64,000 bases of DNA from Norana najaformis (lineage: Eukaryota > Annelida > Clitellata > Crassiclitellata > Hormogastridae): positions 35,886,424-35,950,423 of the forward strand of contig OZ029914.1 of the NCBI GenBank assembly GCA_964023275.1. Direction: 5' to 3'. Both the position numbers and the translations under genes were made by a program. The notes under the pieces were generated by a model. That model worked only from the letters and a program-made list of their open reading frames with translations, was not told the origin of the DNA and searched no databases. This document shows, one piece after another, positions 44,893 through 56,500 of this stretch. Numbering within the stretch: position 1 is the stretch's first letter; each line of letters starts with the position of its first letter.

Positions 44893-46418
44893 TTCTCACC
44901 GGTAGGTAACTGTTAATTATTTCATTTATTTTCACTGGAGTCTTCTAAACAGAATCTTGACAGTTGAGTCTGTTAACTTGTTATTTTCATTATTGGAAGC
45001 TGAATGAAGTGCATATTCTACATCCAGACGTGGAAACATAAGACTTGTCTTTACGACATATAGTTGGAAAATAAGCACCATGCGCATGCCATGTAAGTTA
45101 TTAGCCGGCTAATTGTTCGCTTTCACTGGGACTGAGCTGGACGCATTTCAGAGTAGATGTCTTTTTGGGGTATATACGCATACTGCATGGATTAATGAGT
45201 AACTTTACGCAAAGGATCAGTGTTTGACTGAGGTGGCAAAACTCAGACTGATCATGACTGTATTTACTGCTTGCTTCTGTGTGGTGTGGATTGATGTTTG
45301 TGCTTCAGCTAATGGTGCTTAAGATTAAATCAGTTAGGTTAGGTAAGACTGAGATCTTTTGGCATCTGTGATATTTATTCTGGTATTCAGGCTCTAGCTT
45401 TGACTTATTCCTATGAAAGCATTCGTTAACTTCATTGTCGTTCGAGGCAAGTTCTTAAAAGCGTGGTGAACCGTTAATATTTCTTAGGTAATGCACTTAG
45501 TGATAATTTATTGATCAAATTGTGAATGTTGATATACTGTTGATAATTAGAGATTAATATCACATTTTATTTGTTATTAACAGGATGTGTGATTTATCCA
45601 GTTGACATCTGCGTGGCTGGCTGCTGTTAACTCTTTCCTTCCAGCTGTAGAAACAAGATCTGTGAATGTCGTTCACTACTATTTGCTTGTCCAGAATTAT
45701 AATCTTGCTATTTTAAAAGTGTTACAGTCAGTTTATATTAAATAACTAATCATGTTTATGTAAAATGTATGACTAATTGTGTGCATGAATATATACCATA
45801 AGCAGTGTGTTCTTATTGTGTTTGGTCTGTGAGGAAAATCATGTGATGAGGTGTGTGAGTTGACATTGGGGAAAAGATAACTAAACATTTGTTTGGAAAT
45901 GTATTCTAAGGTAAATTATTTGTCTATATGTTTTTCTAAGCTCAGTGTTTTTGGACACATGGAGGTTTTTATGGGTGAGGATAACTGAACAGATTTGATC
46001 TGGAATATGCCATACTGTAGGGTGAAAACTGGTCAGTTTTTCTAAGATCAGTTATTTTATTTCATTTTTCATTGGTTATTGGAATTGTAATTTGTGCAGA
46101 AGGTTTTTCTCAAATATTTTCTTTCTGGTAAACTATGACATTAACAACAACAAGTGACCTTAGAAGTCACCACTCTGTCTGTGTGACATGCCACAAATTT
46201 ATGCTGTACAGAAGGAAAATGGTAAATGAAAATTTAACAATTAGTGCATTACTTTGCGTGGACATGTTATATATATAATAATCTTGATAGTGTGTTGATA
46301 GTTAATCTGTTTTCATGCAAAACTTTCTTATATTATGAAGTACATATTTTTATGGGAAGCAGGAAATTCTTCACAGTATGTTTTGTATACATTTATTTTT
46401 AAAGTGAATTTGCCTGAC

Positions 46419-46540
46419 AGGATCTGAGTATGCGACAATGAGGTCAGTACACCGCTTATAGACGAATTAGCATTTAAACAGGATCTGAGTATGCGACAAT
46501 GAGGTCAGTACACCGCTTATAGACGAATTAGCATTTAAAT
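46419..46540. repeat. 61-bp perfect tandem duplication
   Basis: caggatctgagtatgcgaca through gacgaattagcatttaaa occurs twice back to back (46419 and 46480), essentially identical. Confidence 0.95.
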
Positions 46541-46739
46541 CGTTTTTCATCATCATAAATCACATCTCTGTAAGTCACTTTTGAAGGTGTTGCCACTTGT
46601 TTTATTTCAAATGTTGCTGCTAAATCCTTAGAAATCATATCAGCTATTGCTTTCTTTTCGATGAAACCAAACTGTTTTGTTGACCCAGATACCTCCACAT
46701 GCATCTGCTAATTGCATTTGCTCTCAGTTAACTTTTGGT

Positions 46740-46860
46740 TATATCATGTTATAATAATAATACTGCAATATTATTATAAGATAATAATAATAATATATAT
46801 ACATAACATATATAATATAATATATGTAATATATATAATATATATAATATAATAATATAT
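46740..46860. repeat. AT-only palindromic stretch
   Basis: About 120 bp of ataatataat/tatatataat with almost no G or C, able to form hairpins. Confidence 0.8.
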
Positions 46861-47114
46861 TTGCTTTTGCTTTTCGTAGCACATCATAATAATACAAGAT
46901 TAATTAACGTGCCAGACATCAAACTTGAATTAGAGCAAATGTCGCCATTTGCTCCCAAAAGAACAGTAACTCACAATTCTCACACAAGTAGAAATCTTTT
47001 CACAAAGATCATACACGAAAGTTGCTTTGATAAATCTGAAGATAATAATATTTATAATAATAATAGTTATTCTGTATGCATGTCTGTTTGGAAAATATTG
47101 CTTTAGATTTATAA

Positions 47115-47680
47115 TTATTCTTTCTTACACCGAACAAACATTATAGCGCAAAAAGAACCAAAAGTACTGTTATTTTCCTTTGTCGTTATACCTTTTAACA
47201 CAGAAATTGTAGAAATTACAGCAGGCATTGTATTGTTAATTATTTTCATTGGAATTGTGCTTGAATTTGTATTACATGATAAAATGCTGTAAAGCATACA
47301 ATCAGCTGAATAAACAGCATTTTCCTTGCATTTTGGGAAAGTTACTTTAAAAAATTTACAAGTTCTGATAATTAATTGACTCGCATTCTTCTGGACAACC
47401 AGCAAATGTTAATGTTAGGTTTCCGCATGAAGCACAGTGTGGAATTAACAATGTTGCTTTAAGGCTGTTGTTATACCAATTAGCACAGTTATGGAAATGA
47501 TAGCAGGAATGTAATAGTTTAATGAATTTATTATTAATTATTTCTTCTGTTGGAATGTGTGAATTGTTGTGTTGCAAAATCCAATGGTTGCTTAAGGGGC
47601 ATTTAAACTTGGCTACAATATTCCGGTTTATTTGTTGAAATGAAGTGGTTTTGATAATTAATTGACTCACATTTGGTGAT
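47115..47680. repeat. Two diverged ~290-bp direct repeats
   Basis: Both halves end with gataattaattgactc(g/a)cattt and share intervening patterns. Reverse frames of each start SQLIIxT. Open frames of ~100 codons are probably chance. Confidence 0.45.
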
Positions 47681-49289
47681 TGGATCTGTTTTAATCATTT
47701 TCAAGTTGTTGTTCTTGATTTATTTTAGTGGATTTTCTGTTGACTGTTATGTGTTTTGTTTGAGTAGGCCTAAGTCGGTTGAAATAGTCATTCACTTATC
47801 TAGCTTCAAGTTATTATATATGATTTTTCTTTAACAGTCATGTATGTATCACATTTACAATGCTACAGTTTACAGCTACACTGGAAACTCTTTATAATAC
47901 ACTTTGTTAACACAAATTCTGATAAAGTGGTCATGACTGGATCCCAAATTTAATTCTTGCTGAAGAAAATAAGCTAATTATAACACATTCTCGCTGTAAG
48001 GCAGTTCTTGATGTGGCTTCGGAAGATAACTTTATGACGAGTTTCTGGTGTATTTTTGTTTATTGTGTTTATTATGTCTCTGTTGACCTTCTTACCTTGA
48101 ATCTTTGCTTGTAGCATCTCTTCTCAAGATCTGAAAAGAAAGTGTTGTTGACAGCTTTTATTTCTATTATTTGGTTTCTGATGACATTAAGTAAAATTTC
48201 TTCCATCAGCACATCTGAAATCGTTATTCTAATTTTGGCGATCTTATATTGCAGAATTTCCATTAGACACTTTGCCTTATAGGTATGGAGTTGTGAGTTT
48301 TCAGAAGTTATCTTTTTAGGAGCATATACTGATATTTATTATAGCATATACTGATATTTATTGTTCATCTTTTAAAATCTTATATGCATTTCTTCATTTC
48401 TTTGTTGTATTTACGCAGAGCAGAACAGAAGAAAGATCTGGTTGTACTGTATTTACTTTTGTGTCATTTAGAAACTAATGCTAATGGCTAGTAGTCAGTG
48501 GCAATCTTTTATGAATCCTTCCTCTCTGATTAAAAGATTTTTCAAGACAAAATACAAGTGTAGAGGCATACGTGTACTGACTTTCCAGTTGTCATGTCTC
48601 AAGTAATCATTGCACAAATGCCTTCAAACAGTCGTTTTCATCAAGTAGTCATTTAACGATTGTCTAAATGCTCTTTTCAATTTGTTGTTTTTGTACTAAT
48701 GTTGACCTGTTTAAGCTTTATTTGTTTGTTTTGTTTTGATTGACTGGAAGAACCACTGGAAAATATTTCATCAAAGAATTAATCTTAAACATGATTGTTT
48801 TCAAATCATGCTTGCACTTCTGGAAATTGTTATTCAAGAAACTTAAGATTGTGCAATTAGTTTATTTTTCAAGGATTTTAATCATTATAAAGTCAGTTCA
48901 TATGGTGCTTTGTTTAAAGTTAATACATGAACAAATTGGATAGATTTTAAATTAGATCACATGGAAGCAACATTTGTGCTGTTCATTAGTTGAACTAATA
49001 TTATAACAAGTATTTTGGTTTGAGCTTGTTGTTGCTGAATTCGTTCAAAATGTTTCTTCGTGTCGTACGTTGATCCGCTGACTAGCAGATTCGTATCTTT
49101 CTGTGTTTTGATTTCTATTTTCGTCCTATGCTTTGATAAGAACTATTAATGTTCTTTGTATCATTTAGTTTAGGAGTAATATATTACAACATATGCCTTT
49201 ACATTGTTTGACCGAATTAAGTGTTATGCATAGATAAGTGAAGTATAATAAATTTGAGCTTTATCTTTTGTTTTGGATTTTTTGGTGGA

Positions 49290-49402
49290 CCAATGGGGAT
49301 GGGTGGATGGAAAGGATGGATGGATGTAAAGGATGGATGGATGAAAGGATGAAAGGATGGATGGATGAAAGGATGGGTGGGTGGATGGATGGATGGATGG
49401 AT
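49290..49402. repeat. (GGATGGAT)n microsatellite
   Basis: Interrupted ggatggatgg and gatgaaagga units, ending ggatggatggatggatggat. Frames through it are artefacts. Confidence 0.95.
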
Positions 49403-49690
49403 ACTGGCAGTGGCGTCGATCCGTCGCCAACAGAGCGAGACAGACACTCAGCCATACAGACACAGCCAGTTGTACAGACAAACATAGACAAACAGACGGG
49501 ATAAGTAGATCCAGATGTTCACAGTGGATATGCTTAAGAGCCCTCGTGTATCTGGAGCGAATTGGAAGGAGGTGGCGCAGGGAGGGGCAAACGATCTGTT
49601 ATCTGGGGCAGCCTGGAGTGGGATGGTCTGATAGCTGACCCAGGTGAGGGAAGGTGGCTGCATGATGTGGATGTCAGATTCCGTTGCTGG

Positions 49691-49731
<41 letters not shown>

Positions 49732-49984
49732 AACAGAAGGAAGAGAAGGTGGAGGAGGAGAACGAAAGGTCATCCGTCGTCAAAGTATTTGCATACGAAC
49801 GAAAAAGCATCGCTGCGTTCTTTAAGAACTCCAATGCGCACCTGCTTTCAGAGGCCTAGATATAGGCTTACAGGGAGTAAATTACACCCGCTGCATATCA
49901 GGTTAGCGGTGTACAAGGGCTACAAGTAGAAATACTTAGGATATGTTACCTCTGTCACTCTGTGCCTGTATTTGTTTTGGATTG
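49403..49984. other. Non-coding, with (CTG)n run
   Basis: About 14 perfect CTG/TGC units lie at 49691-49731. Ala, Leu or Gln homopolymer frames result. No supported gene. Confidence 0.6.
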
Positions 49985-50402
49985 TCTGTATTTCTGTCTG
50001 TGTCTGTCTGTCTGGGGCATTCTGTCAGTCTCTCTGTCTGTGTGTATCTGTCTTACTGCTTGTCTGCCTGGGTCTGTCTGTCTGTCTGTGTGTCTGTCTG
50101 TGTCTGTCTGCTTGTCTGTCTGGGACAGTCTATCTGTCTGTCAGTCTGTCTGTATCTGTCTGTGTCTATCTGCTTGTCTGTCTGGGACAGTAAGTCTGTC
50201 TGTCAGTCTGTCCGCCTGCTTTTCTGTCTGTCTGTGTCTCTGTCTGTCTGTGTCTCTGTCTGTCTGTCAGTCTGTTTGCTTGTCTCTCTGGGGAGTCAGT
50301 CTGCAAGTCCTTCTGCCAGTCATCAATCAGTCAGTCAGATCGACAGACAGACAGCTGGAATGTCTGTCTGTCTTCTTGTTTGTCTGTCTGCTTGTCTGTC
50401 TT
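49985..50402. repeat. Long (TCTG)n tract
   Basis: About 420 bp of tgtctgtctg words with internal higher-order copies (ctgcttgtctgtctgggaca at about 50110 and 50171). The Cys/Leu/Ser-rich frames of up to 168 codons are repeat artefacts. Confidence 0.95.
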
Positions 50403-51007
50403 TTTGTGCGTCGTCCATCTGTCCAAAGCTATTGCGCCTGATGTCGTAGGCAGCTGTGTTTTAGTAACGGGATTTGAAATTGGGGATGTGAAATTCCCGC
50501 TCACTTGGCTTTTTCGATTAATCAGTAAGTTGAGGAGTTCGTCCTTTGTCTTCAAAGACTTCCTAATTACTGTTAATAGATCTTCGATCTGCGCAGTGGC
50601 CTAGCGAGGGTCTCTGCATCAACCATGCGCCGTGGTAAAAATTTCTGCCCTCAGCTCCTATGATGCGACAAAACCTCATTTTGCATCCACTCTTACCTTA
50701 CCAGCGTGCTCATTTCGGACTGATATTCTAAAATGGGACCCAGATGGGTTCCGTCGAGTGTTTTTGGGCTTCCTGGCTTGGTAGTCGGCATCCAAGGTCA
50801 CTTAGTGCCTCTGCCCTCTGCGTATAGGCCTACGTTAAGTGGATCACTGCATGGAAAGGTGAGGGTTTCAGAAGCAAATTCTGGCCCGCATTCAGCTATG
50901 GGCCCAACGAACGTGACTGTCAGGACTGACCTCTGATTAGGGCAATTTGTTAATGTGCCCTGTCGCAATGGATGGTACTGCATGCAAGGCAAAAACAAGC
51001 TGGCGAC
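50403..51007. other. Non-coding, nothing recognised
   Basis: Short frames without recognised motifs. Confidence 0.4.
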
Positions 51008-51015
51008 ACCTGTAG

Positions 51016-51361
51016 CAGCGATTTCAAAAGTTGTGGTCCGCGGACCCGGTCCACGGGCCCTTCAGTTGCCGGTCCGCAACCATCTTCAAAAAACAGAATA
51101 ATGAAGAAAATGTTCCGCCGTTTTTCTCGTATAAATTAGAAAGATTTCTTATGCTTTTTGGTCTAGCATTTTAAAGGGCAATAGAGTCATCGAATTGGCT
51201 AAAAATGTATTTAACACGATTTTAAAAACATATCTTAGACTTAGGAATTTAGGGAATTTTAGATGCTCGAAAAGCGGAATAATTAATAAATTGGGCACCG
51301 GTCCTGCTGCAGTGGGAAAATTCCTGCCGGTCCGTAACACTGAGAAGTTTGGGAAGAGCTG
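51016..51361. mobile_element. hAT-like non-autonomous DNA transposon (MITE), 346 bp
   Basis: The left end cagcgatttcaaaagttgtg plus gtccgcggacc, and the right end (complement) cagctcttcccaaacttctc plus agtgttacggacc, form imperfect inverted repeats starting CAG, the hAT hallmark. Flanks acctgtag (51008-51015) and acctatag (51362-51369) are 8-bp target duplications differing at one base. There is no transposase inside. Confidence 0.85.
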
Positions 51362-51369
51362 ACCTATAG

Positions 51370-52277
51370 TATTGGCCTACTGAAAAGAATAATTCCCGTC
51401 GACTTCCAGCGTCTAAATTCCGCATCAAATGTGCGAACCGTTGTTAGCTGTTTTATAACATTAAGAACAGCAGAAACTAATTCACATCAAGTGGCAACGA
51501 ACTAACGTCTGATCTTGTCTCTGATGGAATGCAGACCAATATTCTCAGACTTTTAAGTACAACGAAGTATGATAAAAACCGGAATCATGATGTGTTAATT
51601 ATCAGCAGGACGGGTTATAAGAAGCAGATTACCTCGTGAAAACCATGTTTCAGTTGAGCGCCCAGCGTTTCACATTGTAGGCTAATCTAGCGTATATGCG
51701 GTTCGTGTCCAGCCATTTGCAAGCGTCATCACCAGCGAAACTATGAGCCAATAATTAATCGGCCATTGCAACACCTTTGCGGACAGACATCAACAAAGTT
51801 CGCCATGGTCTCCACTGCGCCACACCTGCATGAAGGATCAGTGGCTTGACCCCCTTTTGACGAGATTCTAAGCACAGCAACCCCCCTCGTCCGAAACCGG
51901 TTCGACGCAGATAAAAGTCGTCTAGGCTAATACCATCATCTAAATCAGTAGACATTCTCAGTTGGGACACTGCCAGATTGCCCTTCCAGGATAGCAACTT
52001 TAGCAAAGAGTTTCGCATACGGTAACAATAAACAGCTTTTCTCAACGGAGAAAAATACAAGTTTTTATTTAAAATATCGCAAATTTGTGTGTACAATACG
52101 TATTAAAACGAATCGTGTCTGACTAAACGCATAGGGCCTACACACCTGCGAGAAAATCGCCCTATAAGCTACAGACGTAACAGACAATGACAATAATGGA
52201 AAATTAAGGGTGTGAATCTAATGAAGTATCTACTCCACAGATCTATATGCCTACCCATAATCACCCACATAATTATT
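51370..52277. other. Non-coding, nothing recognised
   Basis: A 113-codon frame on the - strand (51755-52096) has no recognisable motif or splice support. Confidence 0.35.
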
Positions 52278-52400
52278 ACTGGTATAAGTAAGCAAGTAAG
52301 TAATGCATTTGTTAACATATGCCACAATTATTATTTCTGCATTTATTAAGCGCCACTATCTAATGATTAAGCATCAATCGATGACCCTGAGCAAATCGGG
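52278..52400 (-). mobile_element. LINE (TTAC)n tail next to a SINE 3' end
   Basis: ataagtaagcaagtaagtaa then gcatttgttaacatatgcca matches the reversed end of the element at 16420. Immediately after, ttatttctgcatttattaag cgccactatc matches the 3' end of the SINE at 56325. Confidence 0.6.
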
Positions 52401-52763
52401 GTGAAGAACTTTACTTGTTGACATTTTGAGTGGTTGTAATAGACGTTCGTTCAATTAACATTGGGATTTGATAATCGTGTTTCTCATTTCGCGCTAAGAT
52501 CTCATTGTCAGTTTGCCCCATCTTCAAATCCTACATGTGAACCCCGTTTGAACTCGGAAATTGGACTACTTAGGATACGCCCTACCCCAAGCATTTAGGT
52601 GTTATGCCTGACATAGTTTGAGCCACCAAAAGCATTTCATTAATTAACACCATAAACGAGTTGGAATCTTACTAACTGAACAGACAGCAAACTCATTCAC
52701 CTATCGAGTGAGAGGGACAGCAGAAAGGCAGGTAGTTTAACTGATCCAGTAATTTGACATAAG

Positions 52764-52947
52764 TTTATGTCAATGTACACGAGAGACAAGATTATACAAA
52801 CTATGGCTCATAATAATACGCAGCCGGCCTACATTCCTATAGAAATGTCTAAGTTTAGTTTATGTCAATGTACACGAGAGACAAGATTATACAAACTATG
52901 GCTCATAATAATACGCAGCCGGCCTACATTCCTATAGAAATGTCTCA
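52764..52947. repeat. 95-bp tandem duplication, nearly identical
   Basis: tttatgtcaatgtacacgag through catt cctatagaaatgtct occurs at 52764 and 52859. No mismatches are seen except at the edges, so it is very recent (or an assembly artefact). Confidence 0.95.
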
Positions 52948-53384
52948 GTACACAGTTGTCGAAACAGATAGATGTAGTCTCTACTCTGAAGCCTATACAA
53001 TTCTTAACAGTACGTTAGCTATTTACAATCCTTGAATGGATTCATTTTAGATGCATAGAAGCTTTCCTTATAAAAATGAAGCCCAATCGGCTCAGAGTCC
53101 GAAGTACTAACTAATTATTGGTAGGGGCCAGCTGAACTTTGCAACAGCCTGCGTTCGGTGTTCGAATCTCGGTGTTTCGAGAACAGTTCTACCCTAACGA
53201 TGCAGTCCTTTACGAAACAGTACATTCTATCGAGCATAGTTTAGCTATTGGATTGCTGTCGTTATAAAGGAAAACGGGAAGATGATAGGAAAAGTTTTAA
53301 GATATGGCGATATGGTATTATGACAAAGTAAGATAAAAATAATAACTACAAGCTTACAGCAAAATAAATTCGTTCGTGTAGATT

Positions 53385-53660
53385 AAGGTGAGGTCTACGT
53401 GTGCGGCTCTGGCAGCCACAAGATGTCGTTAAACACTGGATAATCCGATATTTCCTTAGGCACCGATAAAACGCTTTCTATCAATGCTATATATTCGTCA
53501 ACTGCGTTTAGACTCCGCCATAAGATGTCGTTGAACATTGGAACTACTACTACTCGCTGCCTCTTGCACATTAGGCTGATACAATAAAAGTGAGGTCGGA
53601 TAAGGTCGACGTCAGCGGCCCTGGCAGCCACAAGATGTCGTTAAACACTGAATAACACTG
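53385..53660. repeat. Dispersed unit CACAAGATGTCGTTAAACAC, three copies
   Basis: ctggcagccacaagatgtcg ttaaacactg occurs at about 53408 and 53621; a variant (gccataagatgtcgttgaac) is at 53516. A fourth relative (ccataagatttcgttaaaaa) is at 56640. The flanking aggtc(t/g)acgt is also shared. Confidence 0.8.
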
Positions 53661-53837
53661 CCTCTACCAACAATACTTCTTAGTGTCGAGGTCCTGAATG
53701 TCGAAGTCCATGTGCAGAAAAGAAGCCCAATGGACAACATTTCCTTGAAGCTTGCACGGCTCAGCCACGATGTAATTAATCCTGTATTGCATCATGCAAC
53801 TGAATACGACCCTTGAAAAGTCAAGTACCATCTCTGC

Positions 53838-54077
53838 AGGCAGCTCGTGAAGTATTCAAGCGGCAGATATCCTGTAGTTGGCCACATCACTACTCCTCCA
53901 GGACTGCTTCCTCAGAATGTATAGGCTTCACATAAGTACAGTACCCAATGAGTTAGAAATAGATCAACCGTCTCTTCAGGCATCTCGTGAAGTATTCAAG
54001 CGGCAGATGTAGTCGGCCACATCGATACTAACTCCAAGACTACTTCCTCAGAATGTAGGTTTCACATAAGTACAGTA
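53838..54077. repeat. ~140-bp diverged tandem duplication
   Basis: gcagctcgtgaagtattcaa gcggcagat through cctcagaatgta and cttcacataagtacagta occurs from 53838 and again from 53978, with indels. Confidence 0.85.
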
Positions 54078-54147
54078 TACAAAACCAATTAAGCTAGCAA
54101 AGACACTTAATTGTGGCTCCACCTCGTAGATTTAAATAAGACTTTCA

Positions 54148-56266
54148 TCACCAGGAAATTCTAACCGGAGATAGTGTGGTCCTCGACTCTGGCAGCTTCG
54201 GAATTTTGCTTTTTCTTGCGTAATGAACTTCGGTTCGCACGGACTGCGCAATTGGCGGAGAAAGCGGTTGGATTGGACCAACTACTTGGGCGACCGGACC
54301 TAACGTTTGGACCGAGGGATCGTCGGCTGTTCTGTCCATCCTCCCTTCTATACCGTTAGCGCGAAAGAACGAAAATATCGGGGAGTTGTCGTGAAGCTGA
54401 AGGTCAAGGCCAGCCGCTGCTTGCGCCTTGAGGTTCCACGAGTCCCTTTCCAAGTCCGAGTCTGTCATGAGGTCCTCGATGGAGCAGATCTGGACCTGAT
54501 CGAGCAGACGGTCTTCTTCCGTTGTTTTCCTGTCCGTCCATCCGTTGGTCATCGGAAGATCCATCTGACGCCGGCGCAGGAGTCGCTGCAGGAAGAAGTT
54601 GTTTCGAAGTGAAGAAGACGGATCCAATCCATCACCGTCCGTCATCGAACTGTCCTCCTCCTCCTCTGATTCCCCGCCCACACAGTCGTCCGTGGAGTAG
54701 TCGGCCAGGGTCGACGGTTCCGGGGAACTAGGACAGGGATCCGACGCCCAGCGCAGCTCCTCCTGGAGACGACGCCTCGGCGGCGGCGGCAGGCGACCGA
54801 AGCAGCTGGCCTCCCAGTCGCTGAAGTCGGTCAGTAGATCGATGGAGGAGGAGCCACCGATGGTCCGCATCAGTTGGTCGTCGTCGACGATCGCTTCACA
54901 CGAGGATGAACGCCCCCCGCAACAGAATCCCCTTCCTCCACCCCCTGCGTAACAACGCCTGCGACCGCAGAGGTCACAGCAGCTGTCTCCAGCGTTCACC
55001 ACCACGTCCCCCATCTTGCTTCGAGCACTTTCGACGTCATATGCCGTGCGACTGCAGACGATCGTAGGTCGAGGAAGGTCAGGTCGAATGTCGTTTCGTT
55101 TAAGGCCGGCGCTTGGTCGAGGGGTGATGACGAAGACTGACGATGAGTCGTCGTCAATGATGTCGGACAGGGTCTCAAGGGCAAGGTCGAAGGCTTCCTC
55201 TGGACTGGGATCTCGATGGATGCAGGTGGAGGGAGAGCACTGGACTGCGTCGTAGAAGGAACTGGACCCGACGCTGCTGCCCGCCAGGTCAGATCTCGTC
55301 TCGAGCGCCAGGTCGAAGAGTTCCTCGGGGCTGGGCTCACGTAGACTGAAGCTGACTTCAGGGAAAGGACGGCCAGCGGCGAAATGGGGTTCAGTGGTCG
55401 CATCGGGAAACGACGAATCGCAGAAACAGTCGTCCGTTGAGTACAAGGAGTCGGATGAAGTCAGATGCAGCGAGACATCGTCTGATTCGAGTCTATTGGA
55501 CTCCTGGTCGTCCTGCTCTCTGCTGCTGACGGAAGTGACAGTCAGCGATGTCTTGATCAGGGCGTCCTTCGAAGTAACGTTCGAAAATTTGGCTCCGAAG
55601 ACGAGGCCAGGATCGGCGAAATAATTGTCTGGGTTTCTTGGCGCTGCGGACGTTCGTCTGGGCCCAGCTAAGTCCTCGTCCAGGCCGATGGTGCTGCTGG
55701 AATTGCTGTTCAGTTCAACGGATGTCAAATCAGCGCTGTCAAACGCCCGCTGAATGCGTCTTGCCACCGCCGATGGCGACCTGATCTTGCCAACACTTGC
55801 CTCCGATTCCGTTTCCCCAATGTACAGCTCCATGTCTGACGGCAGCATCTCATCCGTCAGACTGGCTTTATCTAAGTACGATAGTCGGCGAAAGTCAGGC
55901 TCTGAATCGCCGCAATCGCCGTTTTCCGTCGACACGAGTCCGCCTCCAAGGTCTGCTGTTTCACCGCTGCCACTACTAAATACTCCTTCGACGTCCCGTT
56001 GGATGGAAAAGACGCGGACGAGAGTGACGTCACCTGGAAATCTCTCGGCGTCGGCGTTTTCCAGGAGTCGATCGACGTCACTCTCGGGGCTGATGCTTCC
56101 GGAGCTTTCCAGGCGATAGGCCTCGTCTCCTTCGAGGACCTCGAGGGCCATCTCGTACACGTCCCCCTCTGCTTCGTCGTCGTCCAGCGCTGACGAGCTG
56201 TCTGTCCGCCAGGTGGCGTCGTTTTCAGAAAAAGTGCTAGAGAAGCCTCCGTCACGACAGCAGAGG
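54148..56266 (-). CDS. Terminal exon of an unrecognised acidic, Ser-rich protein (705 residues seen)
   Basis: One long open frame reads leftwards from a strong acceptor (ttgtgttcttaacag/C, exon edge at 56266) to TGA at 54148-54150. The first base completes a codon, so earlier exons are expected beyond; none was identified. It begins LCCRDGGFSSTFSENDATWR. The protein is rich in Ser, Asp and Glu with poly-acidic runs (ESEEEEDSS), lacks membrane segments and looks disordered. Visible features: a duplicated module, REPSPEELFDLALETRSD and RDPSPEEAFDLALETLSD, about 45 residues apart; YSTDDC twice; a Cys cluster (CCDLCGRRRC ... CCGG); a PPPPRRR stretch; and a basic C-terminus with SKIP (ARKSKIPKLPESR), which fits the SxIP consensus for EB1 binding. 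High GC, CpG-rich codons and no stops over 2.1 kb support real coding. The family is not recognised; a scaffold or microtubule-tip role is only a guess from the SKIP motif. Confidence 0.75.
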
Positions 56267-56324
56267 CTGTTAAGAACACAAAGACAATGTCCTACGAATA
56301 AGCACCAACATCGTCATTCATTAT

Positions 56325-56500
56325 TATTTCTGCATTTATTAAGCGCCACTATCTGATGACTAAGCATCCATAGATGTCGCTGAGCAATTGCGAGAGGACT
56401 CGCTGAAGGTCCCTGCACAGTATCCGCCTCGGGAAGAATCGAACCCATCCTCTTCGCGTTACGAGCCAAGCGCTCTAACCAATCGGCCAGCATGCCGATT
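56325..56500 (-). mobile_element. tRNA-Thr-derived SINE upstream of the - strand exon
   Basis: The complement begins ggcatgctggccgattggtt agagcgc (A box), has a CTCGTAA anticodon loop (CGT, Thr-like), and gggttcgattcttcc (B box), then a body ending agtggcgcttaataaatgca. It is not a functional tRNA: the acceptor stem fails. It lies just 5' of the exon's acceptor, inside the upstream intron. Confidence 0.75.

Larger units (their letters stand above)
44893..49285. other. Tetraspanin 3' flank, probable long 3'UTR
   Basis: T-rich on the + strand. Candidate poly(A) signals are ATTAAA 45737, AATAAA 47309 and AATAAA 49247, the last just where T-richness ends. It contains a 61-bp duplication (46419), AT-rich sequence (46740-46860) and two diverged ~290-bp units at 47115-47680. 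No exon recognised. Confidence 0.4.
52401..54147. other. Non-coding 3' flank of the - strand gene, with recent duplications
   Basis: Contains the 95-bp and ~140-bp duplications and the ccacaagatgtcgttaaaca repeats described separately. A B-box-like gtgttcgaatctcgg is at about 53158. No coding evidence. Confidence 0.5.

Noticed and set aside
49943..50449. 168-codon Cys/Leu/Ser-rich frame
   Set aside because: It lies wholly in a TCTG repeat, which leaves several frames open by chance.
56428..56498. Functional tRNA-Thr (CGT) gene
   Set aside because: A and B boxes are good, but the acceptor stem does not pair and a SINE body and tail follow.
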